Source of the DNA: Halorussus litoreus
GTDB taxonomy: Archaea; Halobacteriota; Halobacteria; Halobacteriales; Haladaptataceae
Direction of reading: 5' to 3'
Length of the DNA: 63,879 nucleotides
Assembly (NCBI RefSeq): GCF_003382685.1
Contig: NZ_KZ859510.1
Location: forward strand, 47,699 to 111,577
Part shown: one piece after another, positions 26,341 to 35,300 of the stretch
Position numbering within the stretch: position 1 is the stretch's first letter
Layout of the letters: the number at the start of each line of letters is the position of its first letter
Made by a program: the position numbers and the translations under genes
The notes under the pieces: generated by a model
Told to the model about the DNA's origin: nothing
Database searches by the model: none
What the model saw: the letters and a program-made list of their open reading frames with translations, nothing else

Positions 26341-27191
26341 GGGTTCGCGTGCGCGACGCCGACCGGGGTGAGGTGGTCCGTGAGGGTCGGGCCGTCGACC
26401 TCCGCGCGCTCGACGGCGATTTCGACTTGAGTCCGAGAGCTGTGGCACGAGTCGTGCGTGGCGAGTCCCCGGACCCGGGGCCGGTCCACGACCACGTCGG
26501 CGTGATTACCGCGACCGTCAGCGTCTCGCCGCGGGCCGCCCTCGCTGCCGGCGCGCGCTCGCGGGGTCACGCCGCCCCACAGGCCGAGGAACTCGCCGCG
26601 GTCCGCGAGCGCCTCGCCGAACTCGACCCGCCGGCGGTCGACCTCCGGCGAGCCCGCGAGCGCGTGGCGGACGCCAGCGACGCCGAGGCCGAGTGGCGCG
26701 AGCGCGTCGCCACGCTTCAGGGCCGCGTGCAGGCGCTCCGCGAGGTCGAGGACGATTCCGAAGACGTGGAGGCCGACTATGGAGAGACGAAGGTCGACCT
26801 GGAGAGCGCGGAGGCCGACCTCGCCGAGGCCACGCGCCGTCTCTCAGAAGTCGAGACCGAGCGCATCGCCGCCAAGCAGGCGCTGGCCCGCGCCCGCGAG
26901 CGAGCGCGCGAGCATCGCGAGACGCGACGCGAGCGACTGCGGTTGGAGGACCGCGCGGGCAACCTCCGCCGCGCCGCTCGTGATCACCTCGCCGAGCGCG
27001 TGAGCGAGGACTTCGAGGCGGCACGGGACGCGGTTCCCGAGGGCGATTTCTCGGAGGACGTGAGAACTGCGCTCGCGGTTGCCCGCGTCGCGGAGCTGGA
27101 CGCGCCCGTGGTGGTGGCCCGCGGTGCGGACCCCTTCGAGATGCCCGCGGCGGCAGTCCGATGGCTCGACGCTCCGGTACTTCGGGTTTGA
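26337..27191 (+). CDS. Coiled-coil conserved haloarchaeal protein (DUF7856-like)
   Basis: This 284-aa protein starts MRVRVRDADRGEVVREG. A short beta-rich N-terminal part is followed by a long Glu/Arg/Ala coiled coil (about 85-225), with stretches such as KQALARARERAREHRETR. The C-terminus is a small alpha/beta segment ending DAPVVVARGADPFEMP. The layout recalls SMC-like or scaffold proteins, but no ATPase motif is present. Repeat element c immediately follows. Confidence 0.8.
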   Translation: MRVRVRDADRGEVVREGRAVDLRALDGDFDLSPRAVARVVRGESPDPGPVHDHVGVITATVSVSPRAALAAGARSRGHAAPQAEELAAVRERLAELDPPAVDLRRARERVADASDAEAEWRERVATLQGRVQALREVEDDSEDVEADYGETKVDLESAEADLAEATRRLSEVETERIAAKQALARARERAREHRETRRERLRLEDRAGNLRRAARDHLAERVSEDFEAARDAVPEGDFSEDVRTALAVARVAELDAPVVVARGADPFEMPAAAVRWLDAPVLRV

Positions 27192-27215
27192 GCGACGAAC
27201 GTTTGAGTCGCGAAC

Positions 27216-27340
27216 TGGTGTGGGGTTGCGGTATGGTGTGGTGTAGTGCGGCGTGGGTGCGGTGGGATGCGGTGCGGTTGTGGCGTGGTTGCGGTGTGGT
27301 GCGGTTGCTGTGCGGTGACTCCTAGGCTCAAGCAGTAGTT
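27216..27340 (-). repeat. Dispersed palindromic element, unit c-left (diverged)
   Basis: Read on the minus strand, it begins ACTACTGCTTGAGCCTAGG and is followed by a long run of ACCGC/CACACC repeats. The CTCCCCAGC block and the distal hairpin are missing. The GCTAGC end is altered. It faces unit c-right across about 40 bp. Confidence 0.75.
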
Positions 27341-27382
27341 TGCTTCGACGTCGCGTCTAATTCTGTTGTGAAGAGATTGGCA

Positions 27383-27565
27383 GCTAGCTACTGCCGAGGC
27401 ATATGAGAACCGCAACCGCACAGCACCGCGACCGCGGGCCTCAGACCTCCCCAGCCTCCTGCGCTTCTCACTTCGTTGCGATGCTCGTCCCTCGCGCGAT
27501 TTGGCGCGCCACGGAGGGCGCGCCAGCGCGCGCCGAGGTGGATGATGAGGCCGGCGCGCGCCGGG
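27383..27565 (+). repeat. Dispersed palindromic element, unit c-right
   Basis: It starts GCTAGCTACTGCCGAGGC and then has ACCGC repeats, GGGCCTCAGACCTCCCCAGC, GTCCCTCGCGCG, and a 9-bp hairpin (TGGCGCGCC / GGCGCGCCA, loop of 6). It lies between two genes of the mcm-linked series. Confidence 0.9.
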
Positions 27566-27640
27566 GTCGAATGTGGAGTTCGCGTATACCGAGAAAGCTG
27601 AGCTCCCGAAATCGTCCCGTGTTACTCTCGATTCACACGT

Positions 27641-27650
27641 ATTTTTATCA
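27641..27650 (+). promoter_or_regulatory. TATA box downstream of repeat c
   Basis: ATTTTTATCA is centred about 29 nt before the ATG at 27675. The genes after the repeat pair therefore have their own promoter. Confidence 0.65.
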
Positions 27651-27674
27651 CCGATGGGGCGACGAAACCGGGCC

Positions 27675-28289
27675 ATGGTGAACCTCGACTGGCGCGTCGA
27701 ATCGCGCGCCGGAGTCTCGCTGGTGACGCTCGTCGTCGAGAACCCGACACCGACCCCGCGCCGCGTTCGAGTCGCCAACCGACTCGACGGCCCGATTCGG
27801 CCGCCGCGGCGTGAGGGCGTCCCAGAGGCCGGGTGGGACGACGGCGGCTTCGAGGGCGTCGTCGCGGCCGGGGCGACCCGAGCGCTCGGCTACGCCTGCC
27901 CCGCACCGCCCGCCGAGCCCCCGGCCGAACTCGTCTGGACCGAGCGCGCCGGGGAAACCGAACGTGCAGGAAAAACTGAGGATCGAGACGGTGGCCCCGT
28001 CGCTTCGGAGGCCACGCCCGAGGGCGTCGTGCGCGCGCTCGGAACTGCGCGCCCGCCCGCGGACGCCGTGCCCGCCTCGCTCCCCGAGCCACGCTCCGCG
28101 TCCGCGATCCCCGACGCCGTGGCGTCGTGGCTGACGGCGGTCGAAGAGCGCGCGGCCGACGATGATGGGGATGGCGACGAACTCACGGCCGACGATAGCG
28201 CGGCCCTCGACGCCGTCGCCCATAGAATCGAGGCGCTTCGCTCGCGAGAAAGCGAGCCTTCGCCCGCCGACTCGGGGAGGTCGCCGTGA
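27675..28289 (+). CDS. Conserved haloarchaeal protein (DUF7857-like)
   Basis: This 204-aa protein starts MVNLDWRVESRAGVSLVT. The first 95 residues look like an immunoglobulin-like or CARDB-like beta domain (LVVENPTPTPRRVRVANRL). The C-terminal half is Ala/Asp/Glu-rich and probably disordered before a short helix. The ATG is picked by TATA spacing. It overlaps the following ATPase gene by 4 nt. Function unknown. Confidence 0.8.
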   Translation: MVNLDWRVESRAGVSLVTLVVENPTPTPRRVRVANRLDGPIRPPRREGVPEAGWDDGGFEGVVAAGATRALGYACPAPPAEPPAELVWTERAGETERAGKTEDRDGGPVASEATPEGVVRALGTARPPADAVPASLPEPRSASAIPDAVASWLTAVEERAADDDGDGDELTADDSAALDAVAHRIEALRSRESEPSPADSGRSP

Positions 28290-28987
28290 TCCTCGCGGTC
28301 GCGGGCGGGAAGGGCGGCGTCGGCAAGTCGACGGTCGCGCTCAACCTCGGCGCGGAACTCGACGCCGTGGTCGTGGACGCCGACCTCGCGATGGCCGACC
28401 TCGCGGCCGGGCGTGGTCCCGACCTCCACGACGTGCTTGCCGGGCGGGCCGCGCCCCTCGAAGCCGTGCGCGAGGACGGTCCCGTCGCGCTGCTCCCGTG
28501 CGGGCGCACACTTGCGGGTGCGCGGGCGGCCGACGCGCGGCGACTCGTCGAGACTGTCGAAGCGGTCGCCGAGGCGTACGGCCGCGTGGTCGTCGACTCG
28601 CCCGCCGGGATGGCCGCAGACGCGGGGATGCCCCTGCTGGCGGCCGACGCTGCGGTGCTGGTCGCCGCACCCCGGGAGTACGCGCTGGCCGACGCCATCC
28701 GGACGCGCGAACTCGCCCGGGAACTCGACGCCGGACTGGCCGCGGTGGCACTGAATCGGACCGCGGGTGCCTGCCGAATCACGAGCGCCTCTCGGACCGA
28801 ATCGACCGATTCGGTCCGAGAGGCGCTCGGCGCACCGGTCGTGGCGATTCCCGACGACGACAGGGTCCGGCGCGCGCAGCGACAGGGTTGGCCAGTGTCG
28901 GTGCTCGCGCCCGACAGCACCCCCGCTGATCGGTTCCGTGAACTCGCGCGAGAAGTCGACGACGTCCGTCAGTTCCGCGAGTCCTGA
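28286..28987 (+). CDS. MinD/ParA-type P-loop ATPase
   Basis: This 233-aa ATPase of the SIMIBI class has the deviant Walker A KGGVGKST at residues 9-16, with the signature Lys at 9. VVVDADLAMADLAAG and VVVDSPAGM supply the other motifs. Start is GTG overlapping the previous stop. MinD/ParA proteins position or partition cargo, or regulate assembly at membranes; no membrane-targeting helix is obvious at the C-terminus. A 48-bp perfect interrupted palindrome lies inside the gene (see separate entry). Confidence 0.92.
   Translation: MILAVAGGKGGVGKSTVALNLGAELDAVVVDADLAMADLAAGRGPDLHDVLAGRAAPLEAVREDGPVALLPCGRTLAGARAADARRLVETVEAVAEAYGRVVVDSPAGMAADAGMPLLAADAAVLVAAPREYALADAIRTRELARELDAGLAAVALNRTAGACRITSASRTESTDSVREALGAPVVAIPDDDRVRRAQRQGWPVSVLAPDSTPADRFRELAREVDDVRQFRES
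28782..28829. repeat. Perfect 23-bp inverted repeat with 2-nt spacer, inside a CDS
   Basis: The left arm 28782-28804 is the exact reverse complement of 28807-28829; the spacer is AC. It encodes part of the ASRTESTDSVREAL stretch of the MinD-like protein. Such a structure can extrude a cruciform or form an mRNA hairpin. Confidence 0.97.
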
Positions 28988-29025
28988 GACGCGACCGTCA
29001 CTCTTCGGGTCCTGTGTCGCGCCCG

Positions 29026-29901
29026 TCACTCCGTCAGATCCTGATACGCCGACCGGAGCGTCACGGTCGTCACGTCCGCTACCGCGGCGATCTCCTTCTG
29101 GGTCATCTGATGGCGGGTGTCGAGCGCCGCGAGGTAGAGACACGCCGCCGCGAACCCGCCGGGGTCCCGTCCGGAGAGCAGGTTCTCCTCGTACCCGCGT
29201 TCGACCAGCCGGGCCGCCTCCTGCTCGACCTCGGTCGGGAGGCCGAGCTTGCTGGCGAACCGCGGCAGGTACTCTCGGGGGTCGACCGGCCCGGTCGGCA
29301 GCCCGAGTTCGCGGTTCATCACGTCGTAGGCGGTCTTGAGCTCGCTTCGGGTCGCGCGGGCGGCGTCCAGCACCTCGTCGAGCGTGCGCGAGACGGCTGC
29401 GGTCCGGCAGGTCGCGTACACCGCCGCCGCGGCGAACCCCTCCAATGACCGACCGCGGAGCAGGTCCTCGGACTGGGCAGACTCGAACAGGACGCACGAC
29501 CGGTCGCGCACGTTCTCCGAGAGAGTCAGCGAACCCACGAGCCGCCGGATCTCCGTGAAGGCGTACACCTGATTTCGGTTGGTCTTCGAGCCGATGCGGG
29601 CGCGCTCGTGGTGCTTGCGCATCCGGGCGACCCGCCGACGCTTGCGTCCCGTGAGCCGGAGGTCGCTGGAGTGACCGATCTCGGTCGAGAGCCCCCGGTC
29701 GTGGCGCGAACGGGTGAGCGGCGCGCCGGTGCGCTTCTTGTGGCTGTCGTCGTCGCCGAACGACCGCCACTCGGGGCCGCGGTCGATGCGGTCCTCCGAC
29801 ACCACGAGGCCGCAGTCGGCGCAGACCGTCTCGTCGCGGTCGGAGTTCAGTCGTCCGTCGCACTCGGGGCACGTCCGTGCTGTCGCGCGTGCTTTGCTCA
29901 T
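29026..29901 (-). CDS. tfb: Transcription initiation factor TFB
   Basis: This archaeal TFIIB homologue (291 aa) bridges TBP-bound promoters and RNA polymerase. The zinc ribbon uses Cys11, 14, 27 and 30 (CPEC ... CADC). The B-reader/linker segment follows (EWRSFGDDDSHKKRTGAPLT). Two cyclin repeats cover about 95-190 and 195-290. The start MSKARATARTCPEC is preferred over an upstream Met because a TATA box sits about 30 nt upstream. Haloarchaea carry several TFB paralogues; this one is convergent with the MinD-like operon. Confidence 0.95.
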   Translation of the reverse strand: MSKARATARTCPECDGRLNSDRDETVCADCGLVVSEDRIDRGPEWRSFGDDDSHKKRTGAPLTRSRHDRGLSTEIGHSSDLRLTGRKRRRVARMRKHHERARIGSKTNRNQVYAFTEIRRLVGSLTLSENVRDRSCVLFESAQSEDLLRGRSLEGFAAAAVYATCRTAAVSRTLDEVLDAARATRSELKTAYDVMNRELGLPTGPVDPREYLPRFASKLGLPTEVEQEAARLVERGYEENLLSGRDPGGFAAACLYLAALDTRHQMTQKEIAAVADVTTVTLRSAYQDLTE

Positions 29902-29927
29902 CACGGTCGAAACTTCGGCCGATATCG

Positions 29928-29936
29928 TATTTAAAG
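29928..29936 (-). promoter_or_regulatory. TATA box for tfb
   Basis: On the minus strand TTTAAATACG is centred about 30 nt upstream of the tfb ATG. Confidence 0.65.
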
Positions 29937-29979
29937 AACGGACGATAGCGGGGAAAACGCAGGAGAGCACGGCCACGAA

Positions 29980-29998
29980 CCTACCGGTAACCGGTAGG
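29980..29998. promoter_or_regulatory. Operator-like 9-bp inverted repeat between divergent genes
   Basis: CCTACCGGT and ACCGGTAGG are perfect inverted copies separated by one A. The site lies in the 190-bp region between the divergent tfb and DUF7858-like genes, upstream of both TATA boxes. This is the arrangement of a shared regulator-binding site. Confidence 0.5.
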
Positions 29999-30061
29999 CT
30001 CCTCGCGGACCGCGTAGCGATTCCTCCGCAGGCAGATTATCAATCACGATAAGTTAGGGCG

Positions 30062-30070
30062 AAATTTAAG
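30062..30070 (+). promoter_or_regulatory. TATA box for the DUF7858-like gene
   Basis: AAATTTAAG is centred about 28 nt before the GTG at 30095. Confidence 0.6.
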
Positions 30071-30094
30071 TCGGAGAGCGACCAACCCTCGACC

Positions 30095-30628
30095 GTGACG
30101 CTCTCGGACATCGCGGACGGGCTGGAGGTGACCACCGAGCAGTGCGACCGCGGCGTCGCGTCGGTCGACGCCACCGCGGACGGCGAGGCGGGGCTCCGGG
30201 AGCGACTCGCGGAGTTCGCCGACGACCTCCCATGCGACGCCGCCTCGGCCGCGACCGTCGTCGAGGGCCACGTCGCAGGAAGTGCCGTCGGCGAGAGCGC
30301 ACGCGCCGCGGGCGTCCCACCCGTCACGGCGGCCAAGACGCTGCACCTGCTCGGCTGCGAGGGCGTCTCGCCGCTGACGCCCGACGCCCACCGCATCGTC
30401 CGGGACTGGCTGTCGGCCGACCTCTCGCGAGCCGAGGCGACGGAACTCGCCGGCGCGACCGAGACGGAGTTCGCGCTGGCGGCGTTCGTCGAGACCCACG
30501 AGCCGATTCCGGGTGCAAGCGACGTCGTGACGGGCGCGCTCGCACCGGACGGCGACGCTGCGGTCGAGAAGCGCGACGCGCTCGCGGGCGCGACGGGCGA
30601 CGCGAGCGAACTGCTGTCGCGGCAGTAG
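30095..30628 (+). CDS. Conserved haloarchaeal protein (DUF7858-like)
   Basis: This 177-aa acidic helical protein has GTG as start (protein MTLSDIADGLEVTTEQ). Two helix-turn-helix-like stretches can be seen: SAVGESARAAGVPPVTAAKT and SRAEATELAGATETEFA. It could be a DNA-binding protein, but this is inference. It is divergent from tfb and convergent with the second MinD-like gene. The family is conserved in this neighbourhood in haloarchaea as far as I recall. Confidence 0.78.
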   Translation: MTLSDIADGLEVTTEQCDRGVASVDATADGEAGLRERLAEFADDLPCDAASAATVVEGHVAGSAVGESARAAGVPPVTAAKTLHLLGCEGVSPLTPDAHRIVRDWLSADLSRAEATELAGATETEFALAAFVETHEPIPGASDVVTGALAPDGDAAVEKRDALAGATGDASELLSRQ

Positions 30629-30667
30629 CGTGAACGACCGCGAAATCACGCTCGGACACGCCGACAA

Positions 30668-31483
30668 TCAGGACAGCGCGTCCGGCAGGAACTCCTCGCC
30701 GTCGAGATCGAGCAGTCCCGACTCCTCGAACTCCAACTCCAGTTCCGCGTCGAAGACGACCTCGGCCGTCCGAGCGACCGCCGGCGCGAATCCATCCTCG
30801 GGGTCTGCACTGGCGTCCGAACCGCCGACGCTGGCCGGCACGTCCTCGACGCTCGTCGCGTCGCTCTCCGGAATCGCGGCGTCGGCGCTCCGGAGCGGGT
30901 GGTCCTCGGAGCCCGAATCCCAGTCACCCTCGACGCGATTCGCGATCACGGCGTCCACGCTCGCGCCTACGTCAGCCACCCGTCCGCGGGTGCGAGCGAG
31001 TGCGTCCACGCCGCGCTCGCTCGCGGGTGCGACGACCGCCACGCGATCTGCCGCCGTGACCGCGGCGACGGCCTGATTCGCGGCGACCGGCGGCGCGTCC
31101 ACGAGCACGTGGTCGAAGTTCTCGCCGGCGTCGTCGAGCAGGGCCTCGAATCGCTGGGCCGCGTCGGCGGTCTTGGCGCGAGCGAGGCGCTCGAACGGTG
31201 CGTGCGCCGGGCAGAGTTCGAGCCGCCCCGGCAGGTCGGCGGTGACGGAGTGCTCGCGCAGGCCGTCGGCGAGCGAGCGGTCCGCCTCCGCGACGAGAAG
31301 GTCGGTCAGGTCCGGGTCGATCCTGTCGGGGACGTGGCGGGACAGTCCCTCGGTGGCGAAGGCGGCGTCGAGGATCGCGACCTCGCGGCCGTCGCGCGCG
31401 AGCGTCGCGCCGAGCTCCACGGCGAGTCTGGTCGTGCCCGCGCCGCCGGTCGCACCGACGAGCGCGGCAGTCGTTGCGTCCAT
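30668..31483 (-). CDS. MinD/ParA-like protein with atypical P-loop
   Basis: This 271-aa SIMIBI-class protein has GATGGAGTTRLAVELG where KGGVGKTT is expected: neither the signature Lys nor the P-loop Lys is present. VAILDAAFATEGLS and HVLVDAPPVAANQAV match the following motifs. A long acidic C-terminal part (about 190-271) is unlike MinD. It may bind nucleotide weakly or serve as a regulatory partner of the canonical ATPase at 28286. A strong TATA box precedes it. Confidence 0.88.
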   Translation of the reverse strand: MDATTAALVGATGGAGTTRLAVELGATLARDGREVAILDAAFATEGLSRHVPDRIDPDLTDLLVAEADRSLADGLREHSVTADLPGRLELCPAHAPFERLARAKTADAAQRFEALLDDAGENFDHVLVDAPPVAANQAVAAVTAADRVAVVAPASERGVDALARTRGRVADVGASVDAVIANRVEGDWDSGSEDHPLRSADAAIPESDATSVEDVPASVGGSDASADPEDGFAPAVARTAEVVFDAELELEFEESGLLDLDGEEFLPDALS

Positions 31484-31501
31484 TAATTCGATCTTACCTC
31501 T

Positions 31502-31514
31502 CTATAATATAAAA
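31502..31514 (-). promoter_or_regulatory. TATA box for the second MinD-like gene
   Basis: On the minus strand TTTTATATTATAG is centred about 25 nt upstream of the start codon, giving a leaderless transcript. Confidence 0.7.
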
Positions 31515-31554
31515 GGGTGCGCTTCGGCGGATTCGTTCCCGGCGCAGTCGTCGC

Positions 31555-31986
31555 TCAGTCTCGCTGATTGTGTATCTTCTCGGCGATCTCGTCCAGCTTC
31601 GCGTCGCTCAGGTCCGGGCGCTCGCCGACGATGGCGTGGATGGGCCGCCCGCCGTCGTCCTCGAATCGCGGGATGATGTGGCCGTGGACGTGGGGAACCT
31701 CCTGTCCGGCTGCCTCGCCGTCGTTGAACGCCACGTTCGCGCCGTCGGCGTCGACCGCGTGCTGAACCGCGGTGTTGAGTCGGTGGAGCGCGCCGAACAC
31801 GTGGGCCGCCACGTCCTCGGGCGTGTCTTCGAGCGTCTCGTGGTGCTCCTTGGGGATGACGAGCGTGTGGCCCGGCGAGAGGGGATTTGCGTCGAGGAAG
31901 GCCTTAGCGGTGTCGTCTTCGAAGACGGTCCGGCTCGGGATGTCGCCGTCGACTATCTGGCAGAAGATGCAGTCGTCGTTGCTCAT
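31555..31986 (-). CDS. HIT-family nucleotide hydrolase/transferase
   Basis: This 143-aa protein starts MSNDDCIFCQIVDGDIP. The histidine triad HVHGHIIP is at residues 99-103 (His99, 101, 103). CIFC at the N-terminus supplies part of the zinc site common in the Hint branch. It probably hydrolyses adenosine 5'-phosphoramidates or dinucleotides in the cytoplasm. It is transcribed alone. Confidence 0.94.
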   Translation of the reverse strand: MSNDDCIFCQIVDGDIPSRTVFEDDTAKAFLDANPLSPGHTLVIPKEHHETLEDTPEDVAAHVFGALHRLNTAVQHAVDADGANVAFNDGEAAGQEVPHVHGHIIPRFEDDGGRPIHAIVGERPDLSDAKLDEIAEKIHNQRD

Positions 31987-32062
31987 GGCTCTGTCGGGGT
32001 GTTTGGCGGCCCGGCGTATCAAGGTTGAGGCTACCACAGGGTCGAGGCTACGGCGGACTCGA

Positions 32063-32290
32063 CTATCGCTCGCGCTCCGTGCGGTCCTCGGCATTCTCCA
32101 GCGTCTCGGTGTCGAGCAGTCGCTCCACCTTTCGCTCGAACTGCTCGTCGGTGAGGTCCCCACGCGCATATCGACTCCTGAGCGTCTCCAGCGCATCGCG
32201 ATGGTCCGATTCGACCGGTTCGTCGGTCGCTGCGGATCGCACGGCCGTCCTGTTTCGTCTCGCATCCCGTCTCGATTCGTCCCGTTCCAT
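32063..32290 (-). CDS. SHOCT-domain small protein
   Basis: This 75-aa protein has a basic N-terminus (MERDESRRDARRNRTAVR) and a C-terminal SHOCT motif, LRSRYARGDLTDEQFERKVE. SHOCT domains mediate oligomerisation or anchoring of other proteins. No membrane segment is present, unlike many longer SHOCT proteins. It is divergent from ileS. Confidence 0.82.
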   Translation of the reverse strand: MERDESRRDARRNRTAVRSAATDEPVESDHRDALETLRSRYARGDLTDEQFERKVERLLDTETLENAEDRTERER

Positions 32291-32342
32291 CTCGTCTCGC
32301 GCTCCCGCTACCGATTACAGCCCCGACTGCACAACCGAACCC

Positions 32343-32350
32343 AATTTAAC
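32343..32350 (+). promoter_or_regulatory. TATA box for ileS
   Basis: AATTTAAC is centred about 26 nt upstream of the ileS ATG at 32373. Confidence 0.55.
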
Positions 32351-32372
32351 TCCGTAGAGGTACAGAAGAGAT

Positions 32373-35300
32373 ATGAGCAGGTTCGGTGAGGTCGACGAGC
32401 AGTACGACCCCGATACCGTCGAGGACCGGGTGTTCTCGTACTGGGACGAGGTCGACGCCTACGAGAAGACGGTGGAGCACCGCGAGGGCGAGGAGAGGTT
32501 CTTCTTCGTGGACGGGCCGCCGTACACCTCCGGCGCGGCCCACATGGGCACGACGTGGAACAAGACGCTGAAGGACGCCTACATCCGGTACCACCGAATG
32601 CTGGGCTACGACGTGACCGACCGGCCGGGCTACGACATGCACGGTCTGCCCATCGAGACGCGGGTCGAGGAGAAGTTGGGCTTCGAGAACAAGAAGGACA
32701 TCGAGGAGTTCGGCGAGGAGAACTTCATCGCCGAGTGCAAGTCGTACGCCGAGGAGCAACTGGAGGGCCTGCAGTCGGACTTCCAGTCGTTCGGCGTCTG
32801 GATGGACTGGGAGAACCCGTACAAGACGGTCGACCCCGAGTACATGGAGGGCGCGTGGTGGGGGTTCAAGCAGGCCCACGAGCGCGGCCTCGTCGAGCAA
32901 GGCCAGCGCTCCATCTCGCAGTGCCCGCGCTGCGAGACCGCCATCGCGAACAACGAGGTCGAGTACGAGGACGTCGAGGACCCCTCGATCTACGTGAAGT
33001 TCCCGCTGCGCGACCGCGAGGGCTCGCTGGTCATCTGGACCACGACCCCGTGGACCATCCCCGCCAACACCTTCGTCGCGGTCGACGGCGAGGTGACCTA
33101 CCAGCAGGTCCGCGCCGAAAAAGACGGCGAAGAGGAAGTCCTGTATCTTGCGAAGGCCTGCGTCGAGGACGTTCTGAGCGAAGGCCGCTACGACGACTAC
33201 GAGGTCGACGCCGAGTTCACCGGCGAGGAGATGGTCGGCTGGACGTACGACCATCCCCTGCGCGAGGAGGTGCCCGACCACCCCGACGGCGAGGACGCCC
33301 TGCAGGTGTACACCACCGACTACGTGGAGGTCGACCGCACGGGGCTCGTCCACTCCGCGCCCGGTCACGGTGAGGAGGACTTCGAGCGCGGCCGCGAACT
33401 CGGCCTCGACATCTTCTGCCCGGTCGACGGCGACGGCGTGTACGACGACAGCGCCGGCGAGTACGCCGGCCAGTTCGTCAAGGACGCCGACGACGAGATC
33501 ATCGCCGACCTCGAGGAGAAGGGGCTGATGCTCCACGCCGGGACCACCACGCACAGCTACGGCCACTGCTGGCGGTGTGACACCGGCATCATCCAGATCG
33601 TCACCGACCAGTGGTTCATCACCATCACGGACATCAAAGACGAACTGCTCGACAACATCGAGGACAGCGAGTGGCACCCCCAGTGGGCGCGGGACAACCG
33701 CTTCCGGGACTTCGTGGAGGACGCGCCCGACTGGAACGTCTCCCGGCAGCGCTACTGGGGCATCCCCATCCCCATCTGGCTGCCCGAAGACTGGGACGGC
33801 AGTATGGAGACTGCCATCGTCGTCGGCGACCGCGAGGAACTCGCCGAGCGCGTCGATCAGGACGTCGACCCGGACGAGGTCGACCTCCACAAGGGGACGG
33901 TCGACGATCTCACCATCACGGTGGACTCCACCGAGGCGGAGGACGCCGCCGAGGACGGCACGACCTACACCCGCGTCGGCGACGTGTTCGACGTGTGGCT
34001 CGACTCCTCGGTCGCGTCGTGGGGCACCCTCGACTACCCGAGCGAGCAGGAGAACTTCGACGAGCTCTGGCCCGCCGACCTCATCATGGAGGCCCACGAC
34101 CAGACCCGGGGCTGGTTCTGGTCCCAGCTCGGCATGGGGACCGCCGCGCTCGGCGAGATCCCCTACGACGAGGTGCTGATGCACGGCTACGCCAACATGC
34201 CCGACGGCCGCGGCATGTCCAAGTCCAAGGGCATCCTCGTCGACCCCCACGAGGTCATCGAGGAGTACGGCACCGACCCGATGCGGCTGTTCCTGCTGTC
34301 GGCGAACCCGCAGGGCGAGGACATGCGCTTCTCGTGGGACGGGACCGAGGCGATGCAGCGCGACCTCAACATCCTCTGGAACGTCGTCCGATTCCCGCTG
34401 CCGTACATGCGACTCGACGAGTTCGACCCCGAGGAAACCACGCTGGAGGACGTGGACGACGACCTCGAACTCGTCGACGAGTGGGTGCTCTCGCGGCTCC
34501 AGACCGTCGAGGACGAGATGACCGCCCACTGGGACGACTTCCGGCAAGACAAAGCGCTGGACGTGCTGCTCGACTTCGTGGTCGAGGACGTCTCGCGGTT
34601 CTACATTCAGGTGGTTCGCGAGCGCATGTGGGACGAGGCCGACAGCGCGAGCAAGCGGGCGGCGTACGCGACCTTCCACGAACTCCTCTCGGAGCTCGTC
34701 GCGCTGTTCGCGCCGTACGCGCCGTTCGTCGCCGAGGAACTCTACGGCAAGCTCACGGGCGAGACGGGCTACGACTCCGTCCACATGCTCGAGTGGCCCG
34801 AGCCAGACGAGTACTGGCGCGACGCCCGGCTCGAGACCGACGTGACGCTCCTGCGGGCCGTCGAGGAGGCCGGGTCGAACGCCCGCCAGCAGGCCGAGCG
34901 CAAGCTCCGCTGGCCCGTCCAGCGCGTGGTCGTCACGGCCGCCGACGAGCGAGTCGTCGAGGCGGTCGAGCGCCACGGCGACCTGCTGGCCGACCGGTTG
35001 AACGCCCGCGAGATCCAGCTCGTCGACCCCGGCGAGGACTGGGGCGAACTCCACTACAGCGCGACCGCGGACATGAGCGTGCTCGGGCCGGCGTTCGGCG
35101 ACGACGCCGGGCGCGTCATGCAGGCGCTCAACGACGCCGAGGTCGCCGAGCCCACCCTCGCCGCGCTGGAGAGCGCGGTCGAGGACGCGACTGGCCTCGA
35201 CGCGGGCCTCACCGACGAGATGGTCGAGGTCGTCCGAGAGACGCCCGAGGGCGTCACCGGCGTCGGGTTCGACACCGATGGCGACCGGCGCGGCGTCGTC

